A stretch of 64,000 nucleotides of DNA from Megascapheus bottae (taxonomy: Eukaryota; Chordata; Mammalia; Rodentia; Geomyidae): positions 33,398,001-33,462,000 of the forward strand of contig JANJXV010000013.1 in the NCBI GenBank assembly GCA_024803745.1, given 5' to 3'. The notes under the pieces were generated by a model that did not search any database, had not been told where the DNA came from, and worked only from the letters and a program-made list of their open reading frames with translations. A program made the position numbers and the translations under genes. Position 1 is the first letter of the stretch; every line of letters begins with the position of its first letter. Shown here one piece after another: positions 11,969 through 23,155 of the stretch.

Positions 11969-12100
11969 GGCTGGGAGTTTGGCCTAGTGGTAGAGTGTCA
12001 CATACTTAGAAAAAGCCAGAAGTGGTGCTGAGGCTCAAGTGGTAGAGCTCCAGCCTTGAGAAAAATCTCAGGCCCTGAGATTAAGCCCAGGACTGGCAAA
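11969..12100 (+). mobile_element. IDL-Geo SINE with internal deletions
   Basis: The head 'ggctgggagtttggcctagt' is intact. Sequence from the middle of the ID monomer through the B box is missing: 'gtagagtg' joins directly to 'tcacatac'. A second short gap removes 'gtccaaggacagtg' from Geo. The TSD aaaatactggcttatg is perfect on both sides (ending 11968; starting about 12100). Confidence 0.92.
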
Positions 12101-12104
12101 AAAT

Positions 12105-13459
12105 ACTGGCTTATGTTTACATAAAAGGTATCAGAATTTTGTGATATGCATATATCAAACAGGCAAAGCAACATAACTCTATAAATAACTTTTTGACCTA
12201 TATATAAAGACAAAAGCTATTACATATATAAGTTACTGTGGTGGGCTAGATAAGAATATGAACAAGATGTATTCTCCACCTTCAAGTACATGGAGAAAAA
12301 AGGCCATCAATGGTTTTAAAACACTCTCAGCTTTGAAAAGAGAATTTTAAAAAATTGAAGTGGCTCAAGCAAGGAGGTTGAGAACTATAAAAACAATCCC
12401 TGATTCCTGTACCTAGAGATGATGAATACCCTTGAGGGAAAGAGCCAGTAAAACAAGAGAAAGAGCCAGTAAAACAAGAGAAAGAGCCAGTAAAACAACT
12501 GCTAAAAAACTTGATCACACTGGGTTAGTACATAATTCTCTACACCTTACTACATAAGCCTCCACTCAAACTTAAGTTAATAATTTATTGTCATTGGGTC
12601 TGAAATCACTAAGTTTCAATAAACTTCACAAGCTACAGCACTGCAACCTGTTTGATACTTTCATTTTTTCCAACCTTGCTGAGAACAGTTAAACACTGTG
12701 GTTTTTCCAAGCACATATATGAATTTCATTTTTTTTGCTTTACAGAAGGGACTGAAGGCTACAAAAAGAAAATCTGTTTCAGTATCATTTCACTAAAAGA
12801 TGGGGCTTCTATAGCTGACCTCAAAGAGCATTTACAGGCCAGTAATTGAGAGCAGACTTCAGTGCAAAGAAGTTCCACAGCTTCCTAGCAGCAGGTATTC
12901 TCTCTCTGGCTGATACTGACAAGATTAAGGAGCTCTGATATTCTGGATAAGGAAGATTTGGGGGCAACTGTGAAGGAACCAGGTAAACCTGTGAACATGT
13001 TACTTTTTTAATCTGTTCTGTCTTCTAACCAGGTTCCATGGTCTTTGGATGAGAAGGTCTCACAGAGAAATTATGGCAATATTGGCAATAGGTATTTTCC
13101 ATAAGCTGGCCAGGAATTAAATACCATAGATTATTATTCACCAAACCTCTTTAATGTAATCATTATCTTCTTGGGATTCTATATCTATTTCTGTCTAGTC
13201 AATAAATTTCTACTCAACCTTCCAGGTCCTCCTTACATTAGCTCTTTATTCTTTTGGAAATGTTTCTTGACTGTTGCAAGACTGCAAACAAGTTTTCTCA
13301 GTATACCACCCTTTTTAATGCAAAGTTATGATCATTTTCCAAATGTTTGGGGTATAACCTTGTCCTTGACATTTAAAACCAAACTCCTGAAAACAATGGA
13401 ATTACAAAAGCACAGAATGGCTATGCATGAAGAATGATACATTTGTCATATGTGATTAA
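12105..13459. other. Unannotated sequence with one short tandem repeat
   Basis: Apart from the 21-bp tandem at 12439 nothing is recognised. A 65-codon frame (12652-12849) follows a T-rich stretch and 'ttacag', but I recognise no protein family in it. Confidence 0.45.
12439..12498. repeat. 21-bp tandem repeat, about 3 copies
   Basis: The unit aaagagccagtaaaacaaga (plus g) is repeated at 12439, 12460 and 12481. The copies are essentially identical except at the last unit's end, so expansion is recent. Confidence 0.95.
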
Positions 13460-13595
13460 ACTTATTCTTTGTTTTACAGATGAGGAATCAGAAGCCTAGA
13501 GTTTCTTAAGCATGAAAATGATCAAACTGAGACTTGATATTAAATCAGTGTGGCCCTCAACCCCTTGCTTAATACAATACTCCACTACTGTGCAT
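13460..13595 (-). mobile_element. MIR SINE fragment, antisense
   Basis: 'ttttacagatgaggaatcag' followed by 'aagcctagag', 'ttgatattaaatcagtg' and 'ctccactactgtgc' reproduces the antisense order of MIR (ttttacagatgaggaaactg, previously-cited flank, small-gene-like end). Typical old divergence. Confidence 0.6.
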
Positions 13596-13836
13596 AGTGG
13601 AAGCCAAGGACCACTTTCCAAGTGCTAAGCCTTTATGTTTCTTAAAAGTTTGACATACTGTCATGTTTCTACATATCTTACAAAGTAAAATGTTTTATCA
13701 GTCAAGAAACTAATAGATTACCTGTTAAACCATGGAAGAAACCAAACGACAAAGGAAGGGATCATGAAAAACAAGGAGTTAATAATGGCAACAGAGCCTT
13801 TTGCATGAAATTAGAGATGCTATAAAGAGTAACCTT

Positions 13837-14031
13837 GGGCCGGGAGTTTGGCCTAGTAGTTAAAGTGCTTGCCTAGCATGCATGAAGACCCGGGTTCGAT
13901 TCCTTGGTACCACATACATAGAAAAAAAAAGCTGGAAGTGGCGCTAAGGCTCAAGTGGTAGAGCTCTAGCCTTGAGAAAGTCCAAGGACAGTGCTCAGGC
14001 CCTGAACTCAAGCCCAGGACTGGCAAAAAAA
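13837..14031 (+). mobile_element. IDL-Geo SINE, well preserved
   Basis: Full dimer: tRNA-like head ggccgggagtttggcctagt, an intact B-box core GGTTCGATTCC, an A-rich linker, and a Geo monomer ending ccaggactggcaaaa. Perfect 13-bp TSD aaagagtaacctt at 13824-13836 and 14032-14044. A young copy. Confidence 0.95.
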
Positions 14032-14044
14032 AAAGAGTAACCTT

Positions 14045-14676
14045 TCTTTGCTTTGTTTTCTTGGTATCCAAGAATTTCAAAAAGACATATGCCACATTTT
14101 TAGGTTTCAGACCTAGTGATATCAATACCAATGAGGGTAGGCTTTCTAGACCTTAAAGCCCATCCAACACTTCAGTTTGGGTTTTTTTCTGACTTGATGT
14201 TGTCTGCTATGCGCTAGAACATAAGCAATAGGAATACTATGTAGTCCTGGAATTTAAAAAAATATTGTTGATTTCAGGAAACATTTGCAAGGGAGTATGA
14301 TACAGGAGGAGATACTTTGGGAAATATTTGCAATGGGGTATCATGGGTATGTGAAGTATAATGTCACAGTGCTGACAAAAAGAGGAAAAGCAAACTGCTG
14401 GAATGAATCAAGAAGAACCTTTTTGGTTAACTGCTTGGGTTGGATTTTAAAGTATTAAAAGACTTTGATAAGAGTATTCCAAAAAAATAAAAAATGGTCC
14501 AGAAACACCCTAGCATGAAAAATCAGAACATTCTTCCAGAAATCTGAGTAGGTACAACAGAAGAGGCATGAAGCTGAATAGCTAATAAGTAAAAGTGAAA
14601 AATTAAGTAGGGCCATCCTATTTCCACAGGTCTTGTAGGGAAATACTAGTTGGGAGTAAATATGAAGAATTGAAAT
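14045..14676. other. Unannotated sequence
   Basis: No repeat, exon or regulatory signal that I can support. Confidence 0.5.
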
Positions 14677-14687
14677 GAGTTCATCAA

Positions 14688-14943
14688 TCTGTCACCATGG
14701 CTCATGTCTGTAAATCCTAGTTACCTGGGAGGCTAAGGTCAAAGGATTCGAAGATTCAAAGGCCAGCCCAGGCAGGAAAGTCCCTAAGACTTATCCCCAA
14801 CTAAATACCCCAAAATCTGGAAGTAGAGTTGTGGCTTAAGTGGTAGAGTTCTAGCCTTCACCAAAAACCAAAAGCTCAGGAACAGCACCCAGTCCCTGAA
14901 TTCAAGCCCTAGGACTGGCACTAAAACAGAACAAATAAACAAA
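14688..14943 (+). mobile_element. B1-Geo SINE, diverged
   Basis: B1-like head (catggctcatgtctgtaaatc), linker, and a Geo module ending 'cctaggactggcactaaaac'. TSD gagttcatcaa at 14677-14687 and gagtccatcaa at 14944-14954 (one mismatch). Confidence 0.85.
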
Positions 14944-15269
14944 GAGTCCATCAAAGATACTGGAAAGACAGATAGTTATACTTTCATATATACTTCAAGC
15001 AATACATATGTTAAAAATTCATAGGTAGAAATATAAGTGGCTCAACTAAATACAATTAAAGGAAAGGCAAGTCTGAGCAGTTCTTCTAGGAACACAAGAG
15101 CACAGATATTGAGGAAAGAGAATCTGAGGGCTTGAAGGAAATAAACTTACCACCAAGGTGGGCACAAACATTGGCTCTTACAGGGTGTGCAAAGAAAGTG
15201 AACATTGAGCTTGAGCTTGTCATCCTTAGCTCCATGGACAATCCATCTTAATTCTCTCACCCACCATAA

Positions 15270-15560
15270 TTATTTCATTATTTCGACAAATATTTATCAT
15301 AAGTCTAGGCCTTGTTTAAGATGTTTCATATACAATAATAATCAGAAAACCTTACCCTCACTCATCAATCATTCATAGAATTGGGTAGAGTCAAAACAAT
15401 TCACAGACAAGAATATCAGAGTGCTGTTGAGGAAAAAATAAAATAGATGGGAGGGCTAGGGAGTATGAGAATATGTGGAGAAGATAAATATTTTCTATAA
15501 AAATTTCACAAAAGGCCTCTTCAGAAAGATGTTTGCATAAATTGAAGTAAAGGAATAACC
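15270..15560 (-). mobile_element. LINE-2 fragment, antisense (part 1)
   Basis: 'ttcgacaaatatttatcataag' followed by 'ctcactcatcaatc'-type sequence. Then 'gggagggctagggagtatgag' and 'aaaaggcctcttcagaaagatg' match the antisense L2 3' region (feeding into the 'ggaaggcctctctgaggagg' motif). Continues at 16140 after younger insertions. Confidence 0.65.
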
Positions 15561-15662
15561 TATGTAGCTTTATTTTTCTTTGTTTTTATGATTTTTAAAA
15601 TGTTATTGCAAGAGTGATGTTCAGAGAGGTTACAGTTACATAAGTCAGGTAAAGATAATAAG

Positions 15663-15798
15663 AATAGGTGGGGGGTGTGGGGGGGGAGGGAAATGGGTAC
15701 CAAGACATGTGAAAGGGTATCAATGTATGTGAATTAATGCACCTTCTATCTGGCAAATATCATGTAACCCTTTTACTAATTATAATAAAAAAATAAAA
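15663..15798 (+). mobile_element. Very short LINE-1 3'UTR insertion
   Basis: Only the last ~136 bp of the younger L1 3'UTR: the G-rich block, 'caagacatgtgaaagggtat', the usual end and the A tail. Perfect 12-bp TSD aaagataataag at 15651-15662 and 15799-15810. Confidence 0.93.
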
Positions 15799-15873
15799 AA
15801 AGATAATAAGTATAGTTTGTGACAGAATGAGGAACGGGGTGATACTGTTGAAAACAGTTTTTACCCTCCTGAC

Positions 15874-15907
15874 TTCTCTCTTCCACCAACTTCTCTCTTC
15901 CACCAAC
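15874..15907. repeat. 17-bp tandem duplication
   Basis: ttctctcttccaccaac occurs twice head-to-tail without mismatch. Confidence 0.95.
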
Positions 15908-15994
15908 AAGTTGTACACTTCATTTCCAACATGGTGTCTAGCGGGTTTCACTGTTGAGTTAGTTCACGCTTTGTCCTACCATTTCTGTGAAGAG

Positions 15995-16137
15995 ATAGGG
16001 GAAACACAAGGCTCCTTGGCACAGGTTGAATCTTCCTAAGTAAAGATTTAGAGTCACAACAAACCCAAGAAAACCTAGATTAATGGAACTGCATCAAACT
16101 GAAGCATTTCTGCACGGCAAAGGGCATAGCTAGCAAG
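15995..16137 (+). mobile_element. Old LINE-1 ORF2 fragment
   Basis: Parallel to the ORF2 segment at 38000-38130. Shared landmarks are 'ctccttggcacaggt', 'agagtcacaacaaa', 'ggaactgcatcaaact' and 'gcaaagggcatagctag'. No 3'UTR follows, so it is an internal fragment within the L2 remnant. Confidence 0.8.
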
Positions 16138-16139
16138 AT

Positions 16140-16690
16140 AGAGTTACGCAGCTTCCTGAGGAAGAGAATGAATCAGGAAGTCTGTGTGGACCAAGAGAAT
16201 CAATGAAGAGAGGAAGTGATGTACGTGAAGTTAGAGCGTGGCAAGCAAGACCAGTGCAGGGAGGGCTTTAGAAGAACAGAGATCATGAATCTTGATGTAG
16301 CCAGACAGTTTGCATTGTGACTGTGGTCTAAACACAATTATTCAAAGGATTCTATTTCTGTCTTAAGGTAGTTCCCAATGAGACAATAAATTACATGATC
16401 CCTCTGACCTTAATACCTTTTTATAAAACTAGGAATGAACAGGAAAGCTCTCAGAGGATTTCAGACATAGGAATGACACGGTGTAATCCAGAAATGGGAC
16501 TCTATGTTAAGGGAGATTAAAAAGCTGAAACTGTACGGCCAGTATTGAAACACAAGGAAAATAGTCCAAAACAGGTTAGAGAGTTCAAAGTGGTATTTTG
16601 ATGATGGTGATGTTTTGAAGGTGAACTGATAGGCTCTGCTGATGAATTTGATAGAGGATATGAAATCAGAGTTCACCTGTTTTCAGTTCT
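16140..16690 (-). mobile_element. LINE-2 fragment, antisense (part 2)
   Basis: Resembles antisense L2 further into the element: 'ggatttcagacataggaatgacac' (compare 'tttaagcaggggagtgacatg'), 'acacaaggaaaatagtcc' and 'ttttgaaggtgaactgatagg' then 'tgctgatgaatttgat'. Diverged, closed in all frames. Confidence 0.6.
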
Positions 16691-17167
16691 CTTGTTCTTG
16701 GTGCTTATGTCTGGCCCTGACATTTTTGCTGGAGAAAGAAAAGATTATTTGTTTTACTTTTTAAAATAACATTCATGTTCCAGAAAATCACTAGGTCAGT
16801 ACAAAGAACATCTCCAAAATCTCTCTTCCCCTAAGAATAACACCAAACTTTGATTCTGACCACCTGGAAGTTGATTATCAATTCATCTCATAGAAGTGGA
16901 TAACCATTAATAACTAGAAGAAAGATTCCTTGAAGACAAACGTTCAAGAAAACTAGCAATTATTTTTGTTCTCTCATGCTACACTTAGTAACTTACCTTA
17001 GACATAGAATAGAATAATAGTAGTAAAAGTATACACTTACCAGACTCTTAATCATGGTATATGAAGACAGTGAAACTGAGAGAAAAATTATTGTTCTTGA
17101 TGAGAAAGTTTTATAAATTATGATACAGTCATGAGATATAAGAAAACAAGCCTTTTTTGTCAGGATA

Positions 17168-17430
17168 ATGTGAAGAAGGGTTACAGTTACATTCATCAGG
17201 TAGTAAGTGCATTACTTCTCACACATTGATACCCCTTCTCATATTTTTGTCCCCACTTATTCCCCCCAATCATCTTGTTTTCCTCCCTTCCCTTCCCAAT
17301 TTCAAATAAACGAATAAATGTAAATATAATATACTAAGTAACAAAGTCAGATACAGTGGCAAAAAGAGTAGAGAAATAATATAGTACATGAAGAACAATT
17401 TAAAACCAAAATTGTATACAGAGATGAATG
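17168..17430 (-). mobile_element. Older-lineage LINE-1 3'UTR, antisense
   Basis: Begins 'gggttacagttacattcatcagg', the reverse complement of the older ending 'cctgatgaatgtaactgtaaccc'. It continues through the C-rich block and 'aacaaagtcagata'. The AT-rich sequence after 17430 is not identifiable. Confidence 0.75.
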
Positions 17431-17969
17431 ATGAGTTAAAATAAAGGTCAGTACAAATAAATGTAAATTAATCATATTATAAAAGTATCTATGCATATGC
17501 GAGCAATTATAAAAACAAAATATTCATTCTACTAAAGTGGTAGACAAATGGATCACCTGATTTTGTAAAATGCTAATTCTTTTTTGTGTGAACAATGACT
17601 TTATTTGTGATTATTGCTACAATCAAACAATGATGACAGGGGCTGGGAACAGACATTTTAGATGAGGTATAAGGAAAGATTGATCTAGTGAATAGCAATA
17701 AAGACAATCAACATTCTTCTATGGTAACAAGTGACCTCAAAATTTCAACAAGGCTGGGTGTTTCAGATTAGTATGAATAAGTATGATGTAGTCAAGGGTA
17801 ATTAACATTTGCTTGGTGATTCAGGAGCATGGGCTGGTAAGGTCTCCATTTTCCTACAACTGAACCATAAGAAATAACCCACTTTTCCATCTTACATAAA
17901 ATGCTAATTCTTAACTTATTTTTTTCAATAATAACAAAAAAGGAATGTATAATTTAGGAAAAGATACCC
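17431..17969. other. Unannotated AT-rich sequence
   Basis: No supported feature; short ORFs only. Confidence 0.5.
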
Positions 17970-17979
17970 TCCTTTGAAA

Positions 17980-18146
17980 TATTTTACATATATTTTTATT
18001 GTAATTAATAGAAGGGTTACATTATATTAGCCAGATAGAAGGTATATTACTTCACAAACATTGATACCCTTTCTCATGTTTTGGTCCCCATATCCCTCCC
18101 CCCACCCCTACCCCTCATCTTGTTTTTCCCCCTTCCCTATCCTATT
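17980..18146 (-). mobile_element. Short LINE-1 3'UTR insertion, antisense
   Basis: Reverse complement of the last ~167 bp of the younger L1 (attgtaattaatagaagggt at its + strand left side). Perfect 10-bp TSD tcctttgaaa at 17970-17979 and 18147-18156. Confidence 0.92.
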
Positions 18147-18156
18147 TCCTTTGAAA

Positions 18157-19255
18157 CTTCTTATACAGTTTCCTTTCTTAATCTTTTTCTGGTCCTTAAC
18201 TATGATATCAAGATGAAGAAAGAAACAGGTAATAGAAAAAAGAAGCAAGGAATGAAACATTTCTTTGAAATGTGTCACGTTCACCTAGAAATATATTCTC
18301 CCCATTCTATGAAGCCACCTCATTCAAACCACCACTACCCTCCATCCCCTAACCCATGATAAGACACTGTTTCTACTTCTGTGACTGTCTGGACTTTGTA
18401 AACATCCCAGCCAATGAGTCTTATTTTTTATTTTTATTTTTCTGTGCTGAGGATACAGGCTTGAACCTTACCACAGATCTCCATCTCAAGTTCAAGTTGG
18501 CTCCATTTATTATCCTTACTGTGGCTTTCCTTTGCACCCCTTTAAGACCAGTAAGCGTATTGATCTATAACTTGATTTATATTGATTTATAATTATAATA
18601 TGCAGTTCTTCTACCCTTATTTCTCTCTCTCTCTTATTTATTATTTTTATTTGCATAGGGTCAACCCAGAGCCTTGAGTATGCTAGGCAAGCAATCTTCC
18701 ACTGAGCTATTAAGTATACATCAGATGACACCACTCAGGTTTTTACCTTCCCTCCAACCCAGATGTTTCCATTTCCAAACTGGTTAGCAGGGATTGAGAT
18801 GGCAGGTCCTCATGTGTCCTTGAGACCATTTCCAGGAACTGTGTGCTCAGTGTTGTTTTCATAATATAGTTGGCACTTTTCACATTCACTTTCTTATGAA
18901 TGTACAATTGGAGGTAGAAAATATGGGAAGCTACTTGTCTTCTCTTCGTGCATTAAAGAGATCTGCAAAAATGGACAAGGGAAATTTTTTCACATTTTTT
19001 TGAAATGGAGATTTTTGATGAAAAAGTATTACTGTTCATTGAAAATAAGTTAACAACTATTTTTAATTCAACAATTTAATTCCCAATGTGGTAAATATTC
19101 ATAGCCATCACACCAATAAATCAAAGTTCTTTGAGGTTCTCCATAATTTAGTGGAAGAGTATGAAGTCTTAAAGCACAAAGTTTGAGAATAATCAGTACA
19201 TGTGATTGGGCTGGGCTGTTCATCTGTTCTCTAATTATTCTGCTTAGGCTTTAGG
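18157..19255. other. Unannotated sequence
   Basis: No exon, repeat or regulatory feature that I can support. Short CT runs near 18624 only. Confidence 0.5.
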
Positions 19256-19296
<41 letters not shown>

Positions 19297-19521
19297 GTGT
19301 GAGTGTGTCTCTGTCTCTGTGTCTCTGTGTCTCTGTCTCCCTGTCTCTCTCTCTGTCTCTCTCTGTCTCTCTCTCTGTCTCTCTGTGTCTCTCTGTGTCT
19401 CTCTGTGTCTCTCTGTGTCTCTCTGTCTCTCTCTGTCTCTCTCTGTCTCTTTCTGTGTCTCTGTGTCTTTCTCTGTCTGTCTCTCTGTCTCTCTGTATCT
19501 CTGTATCTCTGTCTCTCTGTA

Positions 19522-19552
<31 letters not shown>

Positions 19553-19553
19553 G
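19256..19553. repeat. (CT)n / (CTCTGT)n compound tandem tract
   Basis: A pure CT run (about 19256-19292) followed by roughly 260 bp of variable CTCTG, CTCTGTGT and CTCTGTAT units. Strand-asymmetric: the + strand is pyrimidine plus G with almost no A. All three frames stay open on both strands only because the repeats lack stop codons; these are not genes. Confidence 0.95.
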
Positions 19554-20159
19554 TTGGGGGAGAAGAGAGAGACACACACACAATCATTACAATCCCTATT
19601 CTTATTCCCTACCACCACCACTTTCCAATTTCTTTGTCCTCTACCTGCAAAAAAACACCAACTCAACTCAAATAATACCTTCATGGATGGCAACCTGACT
19701 GCTAACTCTAAAGTGCCTCATTCCACTCAGGTTTCTTATTGCAGTGATAAGGGGGATATCAGGAATAAACTAAGTGCTTCTTCTTGTCTGGCTCTCCAGA
19801 TTATAATATAAACACCAATACATCATCCTCTTGCTTATCTTACTTTTAACTGCATTCTCAGAAACCAGGTTCATCTCAGTACAGAAAAGATATTTGATAC
19901 ACTTTTGCTGAGTATGAATATAATGGCAATGATCCTGAAGTATAAATTGCATTTCTCCTAGTTTTTGCCCATTCCTCTCAAGATAGGCTTTCCTTACCTC
20001 ATACCTTCCCTCCTTCAGTTTCTGTCTTATCTGTTTCCTTAATACCAGAGCCTTATTTGCCAAAGAATGTGGATCACCATTTTACCATACTGTACTATAG
20101 TACCATAGTACCATTCTGTACTAACCTATAATAACGCCTTAATTCTCTTAACAATATAT
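19554..20159. other. Unannotated sequence
   Basis: No feature supported. A small 'agtaccatagtaccattctgtact' region near 20098-20121 carries short overlapping duplications. Confidence 0.45.
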
Positions 20160-20330
20160 GCTCCAAATATTTATCTAAATCTGACTCCGTTTTCTTATAC
20201 ACCTGTGTTTCCTCTTGCTCCTTACATGCATCTTTCTCTCTACATAAGCCACCATCTCTAATTTCTCCTAAGTGACCACATTACTACAATTTCTACATTC
20301 TGTTTCAAATGGAACTCTTTCTCAAGATTG
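20160..20330 (+). mobile_element. Possible LINE-2 fragment
   Basis: 'taagccaccatctctaatttctcc' and the pyrimidine-rich context resemble the sense L2 'ccaccatcatctctcgcctgg' region. Weak and short; a library search would decide. Confidence 0.35.
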
Positions 20331-20711
20331 ATCTCAAGTTTATTCTCTGTGTGAATATCCATGTGTACCCACATAAAACATAATACATATTATACCCATC
20401 CTCCAAAACTCAACTAATATCATCTCTCCTTTGGGGTCAATTAGGCTAATCAAGCAATATGGCTATCCCTTTATTCTGTACTATAGAATTAACAAAATAA
20501 GTGGAACTTGATTTCATATTTTTTACTAGTGTTTAACCAGAATATGAAGTTGAAAATGATTCTGGGTCTCAGAGAGAAAGAAATGCCATGACTGGCTTGT
20601 CATGTCTGCTGTAATGCCAAGAGAAAGAAGGACTGACTTACTTAGCAATTCCTAATTGTTAAGCATCAGTCCACATAACTTCATAATGTGAGGTTAAAAA
20701 GCACATCAATC

Positions 20712-20917
20712 GAGCGGGGAGTTTGGCCTACCGGCAGAGTGCTTGCCTAGCATGCACCAAGACCCGGGTTTGATTCCTCGGGACCACATACATAGAAAAC
20801 GCCAGAACTGGTTCTGTGGCTCAAATGGTAGAACACCAACCTTGAGGAAAGCCCAAGGACAGTGCTCAGGCCCTGAGTTCAGTCCCCAGGACTGGCAAAA
20901 AAAAAGGCAAAAAAAAT
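20712..20917 (+). mobile_element. IDL-Geo SINE
   Basis: Complete dimer with head 'cggggagtttggcctaccgg', B-box gggtttgattcc, a Geo module ending 'ccaggactggcaaaa' and a tail interrupted by ggc. Perfect 10-bp TSD cacatcaatc at 20702-20711 and 20918-20927. Confidence 0.93.
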
Positions 20918-20927
20918 CACATCAATC

Positions 20928-22519
20928 CAATCACCTAGTCTTTTCTTCGTACAAAGACATACAATGGCTATACATTTGACGTTAAGAAAAAGGTGATGAT
21001 TAGTAAATCCAGCTTCTTCCTAATTTTGAGTGATAGCTTAGTGAAGCCGTCTCTCACCAAGCTTTATTGATACATCTTTTTATGCTCTCCTTCCTTACAA
21101 AACCAGGTATATTTCTATCTGCTTGATGTTAAGTTACTTGTGTTTTTTTTTAACCCAAGCCTGAATTACAGAAATAACTCCAGTTCTACTGGCAATGCTG
21201 TTTACATCTTTGATCCAATAAGACTATGCACTTTGATCCAGTTATTATATAAGTTATAATCCAAATGGTACATTTCTAGATACTAAAGTTGGCTGTATAT
21301 ATCACTCCCACCTCAACACATTGCATCAAGGATAAACCTGAGTTCAAAGCAGGTGCACTGATTAGAAAAGGAAAGATATGATCCTGAGATGTATGGAACA
21401 TTTTATCATGGTATGAAGAGTGCTTCTGTTATGTTCCATGATGCATAATTTCACTTGCCATATTTTCAAACATACATTGCTATAAATATGCATCTATGGG
21501 ATACCATTCAAATCTATACTATCAACAAACACCTTACTATGAAGCGTTCATTAGATGCAAAACCCAAACAAATATTCCATCAAGTAACAAAATATCAGAA
21601 CAGCTTTTCAAACATCAATGAAGTGATCAGTGAGACCTGAGGTGTATTATCTACCCAATTTCAATTTTCTTTTTTTATTCATTTATACAATGTTTTATCT
21701 AAGAAAAAAACTTTGGCTTAACTTCTGTGCCTAGTGTTAAGATGTTGTACACTCACTGGATTCAAGCTCTTCCATCTGTAACTGAAGGGAAGAGGTACAG
21801 AAATATATTTCAATGTTTCTCCCAGCTTTGAAGTTTATAATATATTAGATGAATTGAACTTTTAAGTATTGAACATATAAAATAGAATTGTCTCAATTAA
21901 TATTTAATAGTATTTTGTAATAAAGGACATACCTTGGATTTTAAACATTCAGTGGAAACATTTGGCTATATTAGAGTGTATACTTTAATCAGCCTGTCCT
22001 CCTACACTTTCAGGAAAACAATTTATAATTACAAAACCAAGGGAGATTGAATTTGATCACATTCCCAAATGTCACTCAGTATATCCTTTGCCAGTACAGA
22101 GAACAGAGCAGCCACTTACAATGTTAGCTACTTCATTCCAAATGCAATTACAAAACCAGCAAAGTCAGAACTGCCACTGCAGTCAGAAATTTTTTTTTAT
22201 CAAATGATTCAACCTTAAAAGTCTCTACTTAGACTCCCATTGATTCTTGTCATTATCCCAGTTTTGTGTGTCTGCCTCCTTAAAATGCTTGAAACAAAAC
22301 ACGTTTGTGTGACTGGTATACTCTCTCTCTAAATATTTCTCCATGTGACTTCTTTCCGGAACAATTAATACTCCAGACTTCGCTCAGTTGCAAGAGTCTA
22401 CCTTCTCTTATGAGGAACAAATCTAAGATCTTCTAGCCTCCTCCTTCTCAATGGAAGCCAATATTACTTTCTTGAACCCAGCATTTCTTTGTCTTCTTGC
22501 AGTTTCCCTGCCTGACATA
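20928..22519. other. Unannotated AT-rich sequence
   Basis: No exon or repeat that I can name. Longest frames are about 60 codons. Confidence 0.5.
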
Positions 22520-22680
22520 CTTACCCAACTGTTGGTCTTTCTCACATTTTAACCCACAGAGTACTATCTCCGTAAGATCTTTACTGACCTCCCACCTCTC
22601 CAACAACTGTCATCCTCTTTGTTCCAAAATTAACTTTAGCAATTACATCATGCTGTGAATTGGTTATATTCTAGTGTATA
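22520..22680 (+). mobile_element. Possible LINE-2 fragment
   Basis: 'aagatctttactgacctcccacc' followed by 'ttaactttagcaattacatcatgctgtg' follows the sense L2 order (gaagccttccctgacctcccc, then the 'tagcacttatcacactgt' region). Confidence 0.45.
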
Positions 22681-22934
22681 GTACAAGGATTAAAAGAACA
22701 ACTGTATATGTTTACCAAATTCACCTGGTCATCTATACCCTGAGAATTTAGAACTGTGCATCGGATGAGCAGGGTCAGGGTTGGGGGGATATGGTTTCAT
22801 TGAAATTAATGAATGGAAAATAGAAAGGAGAAGTAGGGAGGAAATAAAGAATAAATGGTACCATCTGTGATTTAGGGTGTTGACTTCCTCTGGAGTTCTC
22901 TAAATTTCAGCACTGACATTATCACGACCATGTG

Positions 22935-23155
22935 GTAGCATGTTTATAGCAGTGGTAGACAGAATGGAATGGGATGAAAAGATCAAGGTTTACATCCAGG
23001 TTCTAACATGTATTAATTCTAGGATTTGAGCAAGTAGCCAGTCTGGCTGAACTCGAAGCATTCTCTAGAATACACTTTGCAGAGTAATTGTAAGGATAAA
23101 ATGAGATCATGTCTAAAAAAGTACAGGATGGTGCTCAATAAATATTAATTACTTT
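22935..23155 (+). mobile_element. MIR SINE
   Basis: Central MIR-like order: 'tagcagtggtagacagaatgg', 'acatccaggttctaac', 'tgagcaagtagccagtctgg', 'agagtaattgtaaggataaaatgag' and 'ggatggtgctcaataaatatta'. Clear MIR 3' end. Confidence 0.8.

Noticed and set aside
12652..12849. Frame following a T-rich stretch and 'ttacag' (possible 3' splice site)
   Set aside because: Only one exon-like piece, no recognisable protein, and no partner exon nearby.
13837..13912. tRNA-Ala-like sequences with A and B boxes
   Set aside because: These are heads of IDL-Geo SINEs with A tails and TSDs, not tRNA genes; the same structure recurs across the window.
19231..19811. Long overlapping open frames on both strands (up to 170 codons)
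   Set aside because: They exist only because the CTCTG tract has no stop codons. The peptides are pure Ser/Leu/Cys/Val or Arg/Glu/Thr repeats in every frame.
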